DNA from: CBDEGR01 sp965237895
GTDB lineage: Bacteria; Acidobacteriota; Terriglobia; UBA7540; JAPUME01
NCBI GenBank assembly: GCA_965237895.1
Contig: CBDEGR010000001.1
Span: forward strand, 606,290 to 670,289
Length of the DNA: 64,000 nt
Direction of reading: 5' to 3'
Shown: one piece after another, positions 35,802 through 44,968 of the stretch
How the letters are laid out: the number at the start of each line of letters is the position of its first letter
Position numbering within the stretch: position 1 is the first letter of the stretch
Made by a program: the position numbers and the translations under genes
The notes under the pieces: model-generated
Database searches by the model: none
The model's input: the letters and a program-made list of their open reading frames with translations, nothing else
What the model was told of the DNA's origin: nothing

Positions 35802-37160
35802 ATGGCAACCGAAACTCCCCTCACCCCGCTCGCTGAAACTCCCCGGGAGAGCCGCGAGCCCTTCCGAATTCGTTACCTGCGGCTGGTGAAGTCCAACCCC
35901 AATTTCCGCCGCCTCTGGTCAGCCCAGTTGATCAGCGGAATCGGCGACTGGTTTTACACCCTGGCGCTATACGATCTCCTCTACCAGCTTACCGGTTCCG
36001 GAAAGGTTCTCGGGTGGGCCATCATTCTCCAATCCCTGCCGTGGTTCGTTATGACACCCGTGGCGGGACTGATCACGGACCGCTTTTCGCGGCGGGGGGT
36101 CATGATCGTGGCCGACCTGGCCCGGGCGGGAATCGTACTGGGGTTGCTGCTGGTGGAGACTCGCGATGACCTTTGGCTGGTTTACGTGCTACTCGGACTG
36201 GAAGTGAGCTTCGCGTCACTGTTCGAGCCGGCGCGGAACGCGCTGCTGCCCGATCTGGTGGGGAAAAAAGATCTCCTGCCGGCCAATGCCGTCGCTTCCG
36301 CTACCTGGTCGTTGACTCTTGCGGTAGGCATGGCCCTGGGAGGCCTGGTTGCGGCCACCTTCGGCCGCCAAGTGACGTTTCTGGTCAATTCGGGGTCCTT
36401 CCTACTCTCGGCAGTCTTTATCCGTCGAATCCTGGTTGCAGAGTCACACATTGCGGCGGCCAATACCGTCTCGCGGCACACACCCGACGCCGGGAAGAGT
36501 CCAGGTGGGGAGCGATATCCCAAGACGCCCCCGTCCCCTTCACTCCACGAAGGGCTTCGGTACCTTCGGTCTCATTCCCAGGTGTTCGCTACCCTTCTGG
36601 CCAAGACCGGCCTGGGTGTCGCCGGTGGCATGCTTCTGGTGCTGGTACTCTTCGGACAAGAGGTCTTCCCGCTGGGGAATTCCGGCTTGCTCGGAACCAG
36701 TCTCCTGTTTGCCGCCCGGGGAATCGGCACCCTGATCGGTCCGCTGGTCGGGGAAAGCGTCGTGCGCGGACGTCCCTGGATGATGCGTCGCACGATCGCC
36801 GCCGGATTCTTCCTTACAGCTTTCGGCTACGGGGCCCTGAGCTACGCTCCCACCCTTCCCGTCGCGGCCCTGATCCTTATGCTCGGTCACATGGGAAGCA
36901 GCAACGTTTGGGTCATGTCGACCGCCTTGTTACAAATCTCGGTCCCCACGAATCTGCGCGGCCGTGTCTTTTCGCTCGACATGGGTCTGCACACCCTGGC
37001 CTCTTCCATCTCCAATTTCCTTCTGGGAAAGGGGCGCGACGATTGGGGACTCTACCCCCGCATGATGGCGGGGACTCTGGGGATTATGCTTCTTCTTCCT
37101 GCAATCCTGTGGACCCTGCGTCTGCTTGTCGTCGGGAAAGATTTGAACGAGGAAGAATGA
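35802..37160 (+). CDS. MFS transporter, EntS/DHA3-like
   Basis: The 452-aa inner-membrane protein has about 12 helices. The N-terminal NPNFRRLWSAQLISGIGDWF is the hallmark of the EntS/YfiS group, followed by VAGLITDRFSRRGVMIVADL (motif A) and FEPARNALLPDLVGKKDLLP. A loop rich in charged residues (about 218-245) separates the two halves. Relatives export siderophores or drugs; no substrate is indicated here. The region 37161-37502 downstream is without a supported gene. Confidence 0.85.
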   Translation: MATETPLTPLAETPRESREPFRIRYLRLVKSNPNFRRLWSAQLISGIGDWFYTLALYDLLYQLTGSGKVLGWAIILQSLPWFVMTPVAGLITDRFSRRGVMIVADLARAGIVLGLLLVETRDDLWLVYVLLGLEVSFASLFEPARNALLPDLVGKKDLLPANAVASATWSLTLAVGMALGGLVAATFGRQVTFLVNSGSFLLSAVFIRRILVAESHIAAANTVSRHTPDAGKSPGGERYPKTPPSPSLHEGLRYLRSHSQVFATLLAKTGLGVAGGMLLVLVLFGQEVFPLGNSGLLGTSLLFAARGIGTLIGPLVGESVVRGRPWMMRRTIAAGFFLTAFGYGALSYAPTLPVAALILMLGHMGSSNVWVMSTALLQISVPTNLRGRVFSLDMGLHTLASSISNFLLGKGRDDWGLYPRMMAGTLGIMLLLPAILWTLRLLVVGKDLNEEE

Positions 37161-37480
37161 GCGAGGGTAGGACCCGTTCCGGCCCGGCAGGCCCGGAAGG
37201 AGCTCGCGCCCTTTGCGGTTCAGGATTCGGGCGATTCACTGTCCCGACTTCCTATCGCCAAAGGGATTCGGCTATCGGGCCGACCGCCGAAGCATTCGCT
37301 CCGCCGCCCGTCCCTGTTCATCGAGAAATGCCGGCCGGTGTAGATGGTAAAGAATCTCTTCCGCTGGCTCTTCAGCGCCAAAATCACAGGTCCCAGTTTG
37401 ATGATCTCAGGCCGCGTCCCCTAAACCAACGCCACCGTGTTTTTCAGCTCACTTTGCTGGAGGATTTTCAGCTCCCTTGT

Positions 37481-37511
37481 TAGTTTCACAGGGGTATTAG
37501 TTTCACAGGGG
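37481..37511 (+). repeat. Two-copy 17-bp tandem repeat
   Basis: TAGTTTCACAGGGG occurs at 37481-37494 and 37498-37511, a unit of 17 bp. It lies at the 3' edge of the minus-strand hypothetical gene and shows no obvious function. Confidence 0.5.
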
Positions 37512-37844
37512 ACCGAACTCCCGGGCCAACTTCATCAAACTTTCGCCGTCCAGAAAAAGGGGAACCGACCCACTTTCTCCGGCCTCCAAAGCCCGTTTGA
37601 GAAAATGCGCCGCGATCTCCACCAACTGCTGGTCGTTCAAACTCTTGCCTGTACGCTCGCGGAAATCGGCCACACCCGCATGAGACACGGCCACGACGAT
37701 TTTTTCCCCACTGACCTGGAAGAAACAGTCCAGAGTGTCGCTCCCACGGGTGGCAATGGCCGGAGTCAACCGCAGGAAGCGGCATTGAACCGGCCCTCCT
37801 CGAAGCCGGGAATCCACCTCGAAATCCTCTAACAACACAAGCAT
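37503..37844 (-). CDS. Hypothetical protein, 113 aa
   Basis: It is a soluble protein with a plausible two-part fold: a beta-rich N-terminus (TLDCFFQVSGEKIVVAVSHA) and a helical C-terminus (LNDQQLVEIAAHFLKRALEA). The codon pattern supports coding, and a GAGGGGAG site precedes ATG 37844. No family is recognised. Confidence 0.5.
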   Translation of the reverse strand: MLVLLEDFEVDSRLRGGPVQCRFLRLTPAIATRGSDTLDCFFQVSGEKIVVAVSHAGVADFRERTGKSLNDQQLVEIAAHFLKRALEAGESGSVPLFLDGESLMKLAREFGPL

Positions 37845-37981
37845 AGAGCGAAACTCCCCTCCCTCAAGTCCAACTCCCTCCGTCCGGCGGAGGGGCCATT
37901 ATACTCTCAGGAATTTTTTGGACAACTCTTTCCGAGTCCGCGCCATCCAACTTAGTAACCGCAACGACCCATGACTGACAC

Positions 37982-38021
37982 GGGGAGCAGGTAGGGCACT
38001 TGGTGGCCCGACCTGCTCCCC
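37982..38021. promoter_or_regulatory. Long GC-rich hairpin upstream of the first GAF-SpoIIE phosphatase gene
   Basis: GGGGAGCAGGT (37982-37992) pairs perfectly with ACCTGCTCCCC (38011-38021), with an inner GGGC/GCCC. No T-run follows. It stands 92 bp before the TTG start and could be a transcript-end structure or a 5' UTR hairpin. A TATAAT hexamer lies between it and the gene at 38071-38076. Confidence 0.4.
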
Positions 38022-38113
38022 CCTCCCTCCTTCCCCGAAACCTGACCATCTCAAGCAGCAGAAATTCGCTTATAATACGACCCACCCGACCCGCCCGACT
38101 GGAAGGAGTTGAA

Positions 38114-39922
38114 TTGAATCGCCCCGTGCCGAAATCCAAACGAAAGCGTACCTCGAAAGGCAGAACACGCCCCGGGTCGCGTGCGACCGTGTCCGGTTTG
38201 ACCCGGGAGATCGGGCAACTCAGCGAGTGGCTCCCCACTCTTCAAAGCGGTGAGGCGGCCACCCGGGAGATTACTACCCGGCTCGTCCGGGAGCATTCCC
38301 TTGCGTTGGCCGGGATCTGGCGATTGGAGGCGGACGGATCGCTTGCTCAAACCAAAGCCGTCAAGTGCGCCTCTTCACCGCTGCCGCGAGATCTTCGCCG
38401 CCTGAAGCCGGATGACTCCCTGATCGGTCGAACGGCCAGGAAAAGATCGCCTCATTTCCTGTCGGGAAATGGTGACTTCGCGGAAGATTCTCTCCTCCGT
38501 TGGAGTCTCAAACACCGGTTGAAGTTCACCGCGGCGTTTCCCCTGCTGTACGGAAAGAGGCTGCTGGGAGTCCTGACGCTGGCAGGGCGCAAGAAGCCAA
38601 CGGAGTCCGACCTGGCTCTCTACCGTCTTTACTCCCGCCTCGCCGCCGTCGCATTGCATGACGGGCAGGCGTTTAGGGAGGTTCAAGGGGCCCTTCGAAA
38701 ATCCAGTTTTCTGGTAGAAGCCAGTAAAGCCCTGAGCTCCACTCTGGACCTCTCGGAACTTCTGGGGAAGATTCTGGAAGTGGCCAAATCCCAGGTGGGC
38801 GCCGAGCGAGGAACGATTTACCTTGTCGACCGAAAAGGAAATGAAATCTGGTCTTTGATCGCCCATGGTCTGAAACAGGAAGAAATTCGGCTTCCGCTAG
38901 GATCCGGAATCGCGGGCCATGTGGCAGAAACCGGAGAAATTCTGAACATTCCGGATGTCTACGCCCACCCGCGATTCAATCCCGAGCTGGACAAGAAGTT
39001 CGGATTTCGGACCACCAATCTTCTCTGCCTTCCCATCCGAAACAAGTCGGGAACGATCATCGCCGCCCTGCAATTGCTGAATAAGAAAGGGAGTGTTTTT
39101 ACCGACGAAGACGTGGACTTCCTTTCGACGCTCTCCGGACACATCGGACTGGCTCTCGAAAATGCCCAGCTTCACCAGGATTTGCTCGAAAAGCAGCGAA
39201 TGCAACAGGAGCTCGACGTAGCCCAGGGAATTCAGCGCGGCCTGCTGCCGGAAACCGTTCCGGCCTACGACGGGTTCGACATCGCGGTTCTGAACGAACC
39301 CTACCTTACGGTGGGGGGAGACTACTACGACTTCCTGAGCCTGGGACCGCAAACTCTGCTGATCGTCGTGGCTGATGTCCAGGGAAAAGGGGTCAGCTCC
39401 GCCCTGGTAATGTCCAATCTTCAGGCGACGCTTCGCACCCTCATCAACCACCTGCACTCGCTGGAGCGGATTGCCGAGTCCCTGAACCGCATGATCCTGG
39501 AGCACACTCGCGGAGAACGGTACCTGAGCATGTTCCTGGGCATGATCGATACCGGACGCAAGAAGATCCACTACATCAATTGCGGGCACGTGCCTCCCCT
39601 TTTGATTCGTGAGGGCGCGGACCCGCTCGCTCTCTCCGAGGGGGGAACCGTCATCGGACTCTTCGAGGATATGCGGTACGAGCGAGGCCAGCAGGCTCTC
39701 CAGACCGGCGACCTCCTGCTGCTCTGCACAGACGGCATCACCGAGTCCATGAACGCCGAAGAGGAGGAGTACGGAAGCGACCGCCTGGTTCGAATGGCCC
39801 GCCAGTCAAGAACCCAGGAGGCACAGCAAATCGTGGATCGGATCGGCGCCGACGTGGGCGAGTTTTCCCGCCATGGAACCCTTCACGATGACAAGGTCAT
39901 GATGGTCATCAAAGTCGTTTGA
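38114..39922 (+). CDS. GAF-domain SpoIIE/RsbU-type serine phosphatase, first copy
   Basis: The 602-aa cytoplasmic signalling protein starts at TTG 38114, with AAGGAG six bases before it. A divergent N-terminal GAF-like domain (about residues 30-200) precedes a clear GAF domain (STLDLSELLGKILEVAKSQV to IGLALENAQLHQDLLEK), a coiled linker and the PP2C-like catalytic domain. Metal-binding motifs are VGGDYYDFL, VADVQGKGVSSALVMSNLQA, INCGHVPPLLIR and LLCTDGITESMN. Such phosphatases usually act on anti-sigma-factor antagonists in partner-switching pathways. No anti-sigma or STAS gene is adjacent. Confidence 0.88.
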   Translation: MNRPVPKSKRKRTSKGRTRPGSRATVSGLTREIGQLSEWLPTLQSGEAATREITTRLVREHSLALAGIWRLEADGSLAQTKAVKCASSPLPRDLRRLKPDDSLIGRTARKRSPHFLSGNGDFAEDSLLRWSLKHRLKFTAAFPLLYGKRLLGVLTLAGRKKPTESDLALYRLYSRLAAVALHDGQAFREVQGALRKSSFLVEASKALSSTLDLSELLGKILEVAKSQVGAERGTIYLVDRKGNEIWSLIAHGLKQEEIRLPLGSGIAGHVAETGEILNIPDVYAHPRFNPELDKKFGFRTTNLLCLPIRNKSGTIIAALQLLNKKGSVFTDEDVDFLSTLSGHIGLALENAQLHQDLLEKQRMQQELDVAQGIQRGLLPETVPAYDGFDIAVLNEPYLTVGGDYYDFLSLGPQTLLIVVADVQGKGVSSALVMSNLQATLRTLINHLHSLERIAESLNRMILEHTRGERYLSMFLGMIDTGRKKIHYINCGHVPPLLIREGADPLALSEGGTVIGLFEDMRYERGQQALQTGDLLLLCTDGITESMNAEEEEYGSDRLVRMARQSRTQEAQQIVDRIGADVGEFSRHGTLHDDKVMMVIKVV

Positions 39923-40031
39923 GCCTTCCGGTTTAATCCCACCCCTTGCTTCCCGCCGGTCGTCTGGTCAAACACCGAGCCTGCGAATAAAGCGGGCCTC
40001 GGGGACCCCGGGTCTCGGGTGGCCTCAAACG

Positions 40032-40166
40032 TCATGCCTCATCGATGCGGTATTCGTCGGTGAAAACAACGTAGAAGGTCAGGTCGCAGCTCTCGCAATA
40101 CCAATCCCTGTCATCCTGCTGCCGCGGCTGTTTACCACAGTAGGGGCAATGATGTATCTCAAGCAT
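40032..40166 (-). CDS. Zinc-ribbon protein, 44 aa
   Basis: The start at ATG 40166 gives a compact protein with CPYCGK and CESCDL, the two knuckles of a zinc ribbon, and an acidic end (YRIDEA). The longer frame to 40319 is rejected because its 51 extra residues lack family character. It lies between the two GAF-SpoIIE phosphatase genes on the opposite strand. Function is unknown. Confidence 0.5.
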   Translation of the reverse strand: MLEIHHCPYCGKQPRQQDDRDWYCESCDLTFYVVFTDEYRIDEA

Positions 40167-40358
40167 TACAACCATTATAACGGCGAGAGGATTCGCGTCC
40201 AACGAGGACCTCAAGATTTGTGGTAGACCCTCTGAGTTTTGCGCCTGGAGTTGAACCTTGCGAAATGCGAGATAATTCCATATTTCGAATTCAATTCTGC
40301 GGAATGGAATCCGCAGCACTCCGGACCCAAGGGGGAAAGGTAATGGGAATTCCCTCTG

Positions 40359-40535
40359 ATGAAGTATGTTAAGTATTCCAATAGGTTAGAGGGAAGATGC
40401 ATTCAGTCGATAAAAGCGTCTTTTTGGCAGCCTCATTGCTCAATCCAACTGCGGGCAGGCATTCTGGAGCCTTCACAAGGGCTTTGGGTTGCCGGCCTTA
40501 GTTCGACTCTATTGAGACCAATACCCGACGCTTGA
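40359..40535 (+). CDS. Candidate small ORF, 58 aa, ending at a terminator
   Basis: The frame starts at ATG 40359 (MKYVKYSNRLEG) and stops at 40533-40535, immediately before the intrinsic terminator at 40536-40568. No ribosome site of quality precedes the ATG, and the composition is mixed, so a structured RNA read across the same bases is as likely. The stretch 40167-40850 otherwise holds no gene. Confidence 0.25.
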   Translation: MKYVKYSNRLEGRCIQSIKASFWQPHCSIQLRAGILEPSQGLWVAGLSSTLLRPIPDA

Positions 40536-40568
40536 AGAGGGAAGGTTGACCAGCTTTCCCTCTTTTTT
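40536..40568 (+). terminator. Intrinsic terminator
   Basis: AGAGGGAA (40536-40543) pairs with TTCCCTCT (40556-40563), followed by a T-run to 40568. It ends a plus-strand transcript that begins after the minus-strand zinc-ribbon gene, either the 58-aa ORF or a small RNA. Confidence 0.6.
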
Positions 40569-40850
40569 CGCGTTCGGGAGGCAGCCACTCCGCGTCCCTG
40601 AGAAGGCCCATCCTCACTACAATAAATTGGCTGAATACCCTAATTGCCTTCCTGGTTAGGGGTCGAGGCGCCCCCTACAGCCTGCCATGGCATGGAAAAC
40701 ACCTGAAGAAGCGGTCACTTCACTCTGTGCTATGATGAGCTATAAGTGAGGCTTACTCGCTGATTGTTCAAGATTCCCTCTGCCATTTCGCGGAGTTGGT
40801 GGTCGCACCAGCGTTGGGAGTGTTCGTAGAGGGAAGCCTGGGAAAATCCT

Positions 40851-42599
40851 ATGCCGCAGGAAAGCACCGTCCAAACCCGTGACTCAAGCGAGCTCGTAAG
40901 CTTAATGCTCGAGACCTACGACCAGCTCACCTCCATCCTCCCTCTGGACGAACTGATGCCGCGCATTGCAAAGACCGTGAAACGGGTCATCGATTACGAG
41001 ATGTTTGCAATCTTCCTGCTCAATAAGAAGACACAGAAACTCTCGGTTCGATTCAGTCTCGGCCATCCCAAAGACGTGGTCCGGACCTTGCGGATTGGGA
41101 TCGGGGAAGGCATCGTCGGTCGTGCGGCGGCGACGGCACGGCCGGTGCTCGTCAATGACGTTCGCAAGGATCCCCAATACATCCCTTCTCTCGATTCGGT
41201 CCGCTCGGAGATGGCCGTCCCCTTGATTTCGAAAGGCCAGGTTATCGGTGTGCTGGACATTGAGGCGATCCCCTCGGACTATTTCACCGACCGGGATCAG
41301 CACTTTCTTACGCTGCTTGCGGCGCCCATGGCCATGGCCATCGAAAACGCCCGGCTCTACCGGCGCAGCGTTTGCCAGGCGCGAAACCTGGCGCTGCTGG
41401 GGGAAATCAACCGCGAAATCAGCTCCATCCTCGACCCCAAGCCTCTGCTGCGCAAGGTCAAAGAGGCGGTCCGCCGCGTGATCGATTTCGATAACTTCCG
41501 AATTCTTGCCCTCGATGAATCCACCCAGACCCTCAGCCGGTGGATTTCGTTCAAGCGCAATGAAGAGATCCGCGACAAGCTCCTGATCCCGGTCGGCAAA
41601 GGAATTGTCGGCACGGCGGCCTACCTGAAGGAGCCCGTGCTGGTTTCTGATGTTCGCAAGGATTTACGCTACATCGAGGTCGATCCCGAGGCCCGGTCTG
41701 AGCTTTCCGTCCCCTTGATCCATGGCGACAGGGTTCTCGGCGTCCTGGATTTGGAGAGCCTCAAGGTGGGCTCGTTCGGAAAGAACGACCAGGAATTCCT
41801 GACCAACCTGGCGCCCGGGATTGCCATCGCTATCGAAAACGCCCGCCTATACGAGCAGGTCTTGAAGCATGAGGAGAGACTTCAGCGCGACCTGACGCGG
41901 GCTCAGCAGATTCAGCAGTTCATTTTGCCCTCACCCTTCCCTTCCATTCCGGGCCTGGAAGTCGGTGTGCATTTCCGCCCGGCCCGCGAGCTCGGCGGCG
42001 ACCTCTATGACTTCATACGGCTGAACCAGGAGACCTACTCGCTCACCATCGGCGACGTCAGCGGAAAGGGAGCGCCGGCCGCCCTCTATGGGGCAATGGG
42101 AACCGGTATCCTCCGCAGCCTGGCAGCAATTCAGTTGACCCCCGGGGAAATGTTGAAGCAATTGAATCAGTTACTACAACAGCGCCAAATCGAGGGCCAC
42201 TTCCTGACGCTCTGTTTTGCAACCTGGCAGCCGAAGAGCCGGCTCCTGAAAATGGCGAATGCAGGCATGCCCCGCCCCTTCCTGATTCGAGGCGAAACTT
42301 CCGAAGTTTTCCAGGTAGCCGGCATCCCGCTGGGACTGCTGGAAGTGAACTCTTATGAAGAAACCTCCGTTCAGCTTCAGCCGCGTGACATCGTCTGCTT
42401 CTACAGCGACGGCATCAGCGAAACTCTGGACCGCGAGGACGAGTTCTTCGGAAGCGGCCGTCTGGAAAAAGTTCTCTTTCGAGTCCGGCACGAACCGGCT
42501 GCGAAAATCCTGTCCGAAGTGTTCGAGGTTCTGGAGTCCTTTACGACTCCGGGAGCCCACCGTGATGACCAGACCCTGATGATCCTCAAGGTCCTTTAG
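40851..42599 (+). CDS. GAF-GAF-SpoIIE/RsbU-type serine phosphatase, second copy
   Basis: The 582-aa protein has two tandem GAF domains, each with a similar core (GIGEGIVGRAAATARPVLVN with SEMAVPLISKGQVIGVLDIE; GKGIVGTAAYLKEPVLVSDV with SELSVPLIHGDRVLGVLDLE), then the PP2C catalytic domain from about residue 350. The catalytic metal residues are in LGGDLYDFIRL, IGDVSGKGAPAALYGAM, MANAGMPRPFLI and CFYSDGISETLD. Both GAF domains probably sense small ligands or redox state. The gene ends 37 bp before lysA on the same strand. Together with the first copy 930 bp upstream it suggests parallel partner-switching inputs. Confidence 0.9.
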   Translation: MPQESTVQTRDSSELVSLMLETYDQLTSILPLDELMPRIAKTVKRVIDYEMFAIFLLNKKTQKLSVRFSLGHPKDVVRTLRIGIGEGIVGRAAATARPVLVNDVRKDPQYIPSLDSVRSEMAVPLISKGQVIGVLDIEAIPSDYFTDRDQHFLTLLAAPMAMAIENARLYRRSVCQARNLALLGEINREISSILDPKPLLRKVKEAVRRVIDFDNFRILALDESTQTLSRWISFKRNEEIRDKLLIPVGKGIVGTAAYLKEPVLVSDVRKDLRYIEVDPEARSELSVPLIHGDRVLGVLDLESLKVGSFGKNDQEFLTNLAPGIAIAIENARLYEQVLKHEERLQRDLTRAQQIQQFILPSPFPSIPGLEVGVHFRPARELGGDLYDFIRLNQETYSLTIGDVSGKGAPAALYGAMGTGILRSLAAIQLTPGEMLKQLNQLLQQRQIEGHFLTLCFATWQPKSRLLKMANAGMPRPFLIRGETSEVFQVAGIPLGLLEVNSYEETSVQLQPRDIVCFYSDGISETLDREDEFFGSGRLEKVLFRVRHEPAAKILSEVFEVLESFTTPGAHRDDQTLMILKVL

Positions 42600-42636
42600 G
42601 AACCGTTCACCCGTCATGCGTTAGGGAGCGATTGGA

Positions 42637-43902
42637 ATGGAGCGATTGGACTACCAGCAGGACCGGCTGGGTTGGGAGGGGCACGATCTCACCCACCTGG
42701 GGGACCGATTCCAGACCCCCACCTACGTTTATAGCCGCCGCCGCCTCGAGGAGAACTACCGGCGCTTCGATCAGGCTTTCGCCGAAATTCCTCACCTCAT
42801 CTGCTACTCCGTCAAGGCAAACTCCAATCTGAAAATCATCTCCCTGCTTGTGGAAATGGGAGCAGGAGTGGACATCGTATCCGGCGGGGAGTTGCAAAGG
42901 GCCCTACGGGCCGGCGCGGACCCGGCCTGCATGGTCTTCTCCGGCGTCGGCAAGACCGCCGGGGAAATCAGCGCCGGGTTGACCTCAGGTCTTTTGATGT
43001 TCAACGTCGAGTCGGGCGGCGAGCTCGATCTCATTGAAAAGCAGGCGCAGGCGCTGGGCAAAGTCGCTCCCGTCGCGGTCCGCATCAACCCCAATGTGGA
43101 AGCGGAAACTCATCCCTACGTTCAGACCGGACAGGTGGCGCACAAATTCGGCGTCAATTCGCTGGAGGCCAGGGACCTCTACCGCCGTGCTGCGGCCTCC
43201 CCGCATCTCGAGATCCGGGGCGTGGCCTGCCACATCGGTTCGCAGATTCTCGAAGCGCGTCCTTTCCTCGATGCTTTTGACGAGATCCGCGCCATCGCCG
43301 AAGAGCTTCGCGGCAACGGAATCGAGGTAAAAAATCTCGATTTGGGTGGAGGATTCGGTATTAATTATGGAAAAGAAAAGGCGCTGGACTTAAGCGCTCT
43401 GGCCGGGGGGTTGGTCTCCCGGCTTCGCGGCACCCCCTATCGGCTGATCCTCGAGCCGGGACGCGCCATTGTGGGCGATGCAGGGCTGCTATTCGCGCGC
43501 GTACTCTACGTAAAACGGAACGCGCAGAAAAGCCAGAAAAGCTTTATCGTGCTGGATGCGGGAATGAACGACCTGATTCGCCCCGCCCTCTACGGCTCCT
43601 ACCACGAAATCCTTCCGGTGCGAAGAGGCCCGGGAAAAAGCTTCCTTGCTGACGTGGTCGGCCCGATCTGTGAAACGGGCGACTTCCTTGCGCAGGACCG
43701 TGAGATGCAGGAGGTGGAGCCGGGAGATTTGCTGGCCATCCTGACCGCGGGAGCTTACGGTTACGTGCTCTCCTCGAACTACAACACCCGCCCTCGTCCG
43801 GCCGAGGTACTGTTAAATGGTAAGCAGGCGGAATTGATCCGTTCGCGGGAAACCGTGGAAGACCTGCTTCGCGCCGAAGCCTTCGATCCTAGGAAGACTT
43901 AA
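42637..43902 (+). CDS. lysA: Diaminopimelate decarboxylase
   Basis: This PLP enzyme makes lysine from meso-diaminopimelate. The 421-aa protein has the PLP Lys in ICYSVKANSN, FSGVGKTAGEI, HKFGVN, the His in VACHIGSQI, GGGFGINYG, EPGRAIVGDAG and the substrate motif GPICETGDFLAQ. The stop overlaps the stop of nadK tail-to-tail by 14 bp. Confidence 0.95.
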   Translation: MERLDYQQDRLGWEGHDLTHLGDRFQTPTYVYSRRRLEENYRRFDQAFAEIPHLICYSVKANSNLKIISLLVEMGAGVDIVSGGELQRALRAGADPACMVFSGVGKTAGEISAGLTSGLLMFNVESGGELDLIEKQAQALGKVAPVAVRINPNVEAETHPYVQTGQVAHKFGVNSLEARDLYRRAAASPHLEIRGVACHIGSQILEARPFLDAFDEIRAIAEELRGNGIEVKNLDLGGGFGINYGKEKALDLSALAGGLVSRLRGTPYRLILEPGRAIVGDAGLLFARVLYVKRNAQKSQKSFIVLDAGMNDLIRPALYGSYHEILPVRRGPGKSFLADVVGPICETGDFLAQDREMQEVEPGDLLAILTAGAYGYVLSSNYNTRPRPAEVLLNGKQAELIRSRETVEDLLRAEAFDPRKT

Positions 43903-44770
43903 GATCTACCTCGCCGCCCCATTTCAGTTTTTGCCGTAGAACATCGAAATAGGTCTGCCGGGGCGGAACGATCAACTCTACCGAGTATTCTGACTTGCTG
44001 ACGCGAACCGTGTCATCCGTCCGCAAGGCGACGCCCACCTGCCCGTCTACAGTCAAGAAGACGGATTCGCGCGGAGTTTTGATTGTCGCTTCGATTGTGA
44101 CCGAGTCGGGAACGACCAGAGGCCGGTTGCTCAACGTATGCGCGCAGATGGGGGTAATGAGGAGCGCATCCACCGAGGGCTCCACCACAGGGCCCCCCGC
44201 CGCCAGGGAATAGGCCGTCGAGCCGGTCGGAGTGGAAAATATCAAGCCGTCGGCGCGGTAGGAAGCAGCATATCCCCCGTCGATCAAAACATCAAAATCG
44301 AGAATCCGCGCAATCGCCGCCTTGTTCAGCACCACGTCATTCAAGGCCCGGAAGTGGGAAATGGTCTCTCCTGCCCGGATGACGTCGGCCTGCATCTGCG
44401 CGCGCCGTTGCCGTTTGGCTTTTCCGGCCAGCACGTCTTCGAGGGAAGTGTACATCTCCTCCAGAGCCGTTCCGGTCAAGAAGCCCAGGGCGCCGAGATT
44501 GATCGCCAGAATAGGGATTTTTTTCTTGTCGATCACACGCGCGGCGGCCAGCAGCGTGCCGTCCCCCCCCAGGACCAAAATCATGTCCACCTGAGAGGAA
44601 AGCTCATTTCGGCCGATACCCTGATTCGCCCTATCGAGCATCGAACCCGTCTCCTGGTCGATGAGCACCTTCACCTTGCGCTCCTCGAGCCAGCGAATCA
44701 ACGGCGGCACGACCTGCCGAATCTCTTCCTTCTTGGGTTTGGAGATGATGCCAATCGTACGAATGGACAT
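43889..44770 (-). CDS. nadK: NAD kinase
   Basis: It phosphorylates NAD to NADP using ATP. The 293-aa protein has the nucleotide motif VLGGDGTLLAAARV (residues 67-80), INLGALGFLTGTALEEM, the conserved LNDVVLNKA and STPTGSTAYSLAAGGPVVEP. A Pro-Lys-Lys stretch near the N-terminus is normal for the family. ATG 44770 is the first start with a sensible upstream site. Confidence 0.93.
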   Translation of the reverse strand: MSIRTIGIISKPKKEEIRQVVPPLIRWLEERKVKVLIDQETGSMLDRANQGIGRNELSSQVDMILVLGGDGTLLAAARVIDKKKIPILAINLGALGFLTGTALEEMYTSLEDVLAGKAKRQRRAQMQADVIRAGETISHFRALNDVVLNKAAIARILDFDVLIDGGYAASYRADGLIFSTPTGSTAYSLAAGGPVVEPSVDALLITPICAHTLSNRPLVVPDSVTIEATIKTPRESVFLTVDGQVGVALRTDDTVRVSKSEYSVELIVPPRQTYFDVLRQKLKWGGEVDLKSS

Positions 44771-44968
44771 GATGTTCTCAGGGTCTCAGGTGAAGCAAAA
44801 TTGGCCGGAAGCGGACCCGGTCTCTTCCCACCGCGGAGTTGAAGGAAAACGTTCGAGGACGCCGGAGAAAGACGGGTTCGTTATTCCGTGCCGGGGGAGG
44901 CTGGTAACCGCGGCTCCCCCCAGCCAGGATGCGCCCCCAGGGGGGCAACCACGTTTCTCCGAGGCACG

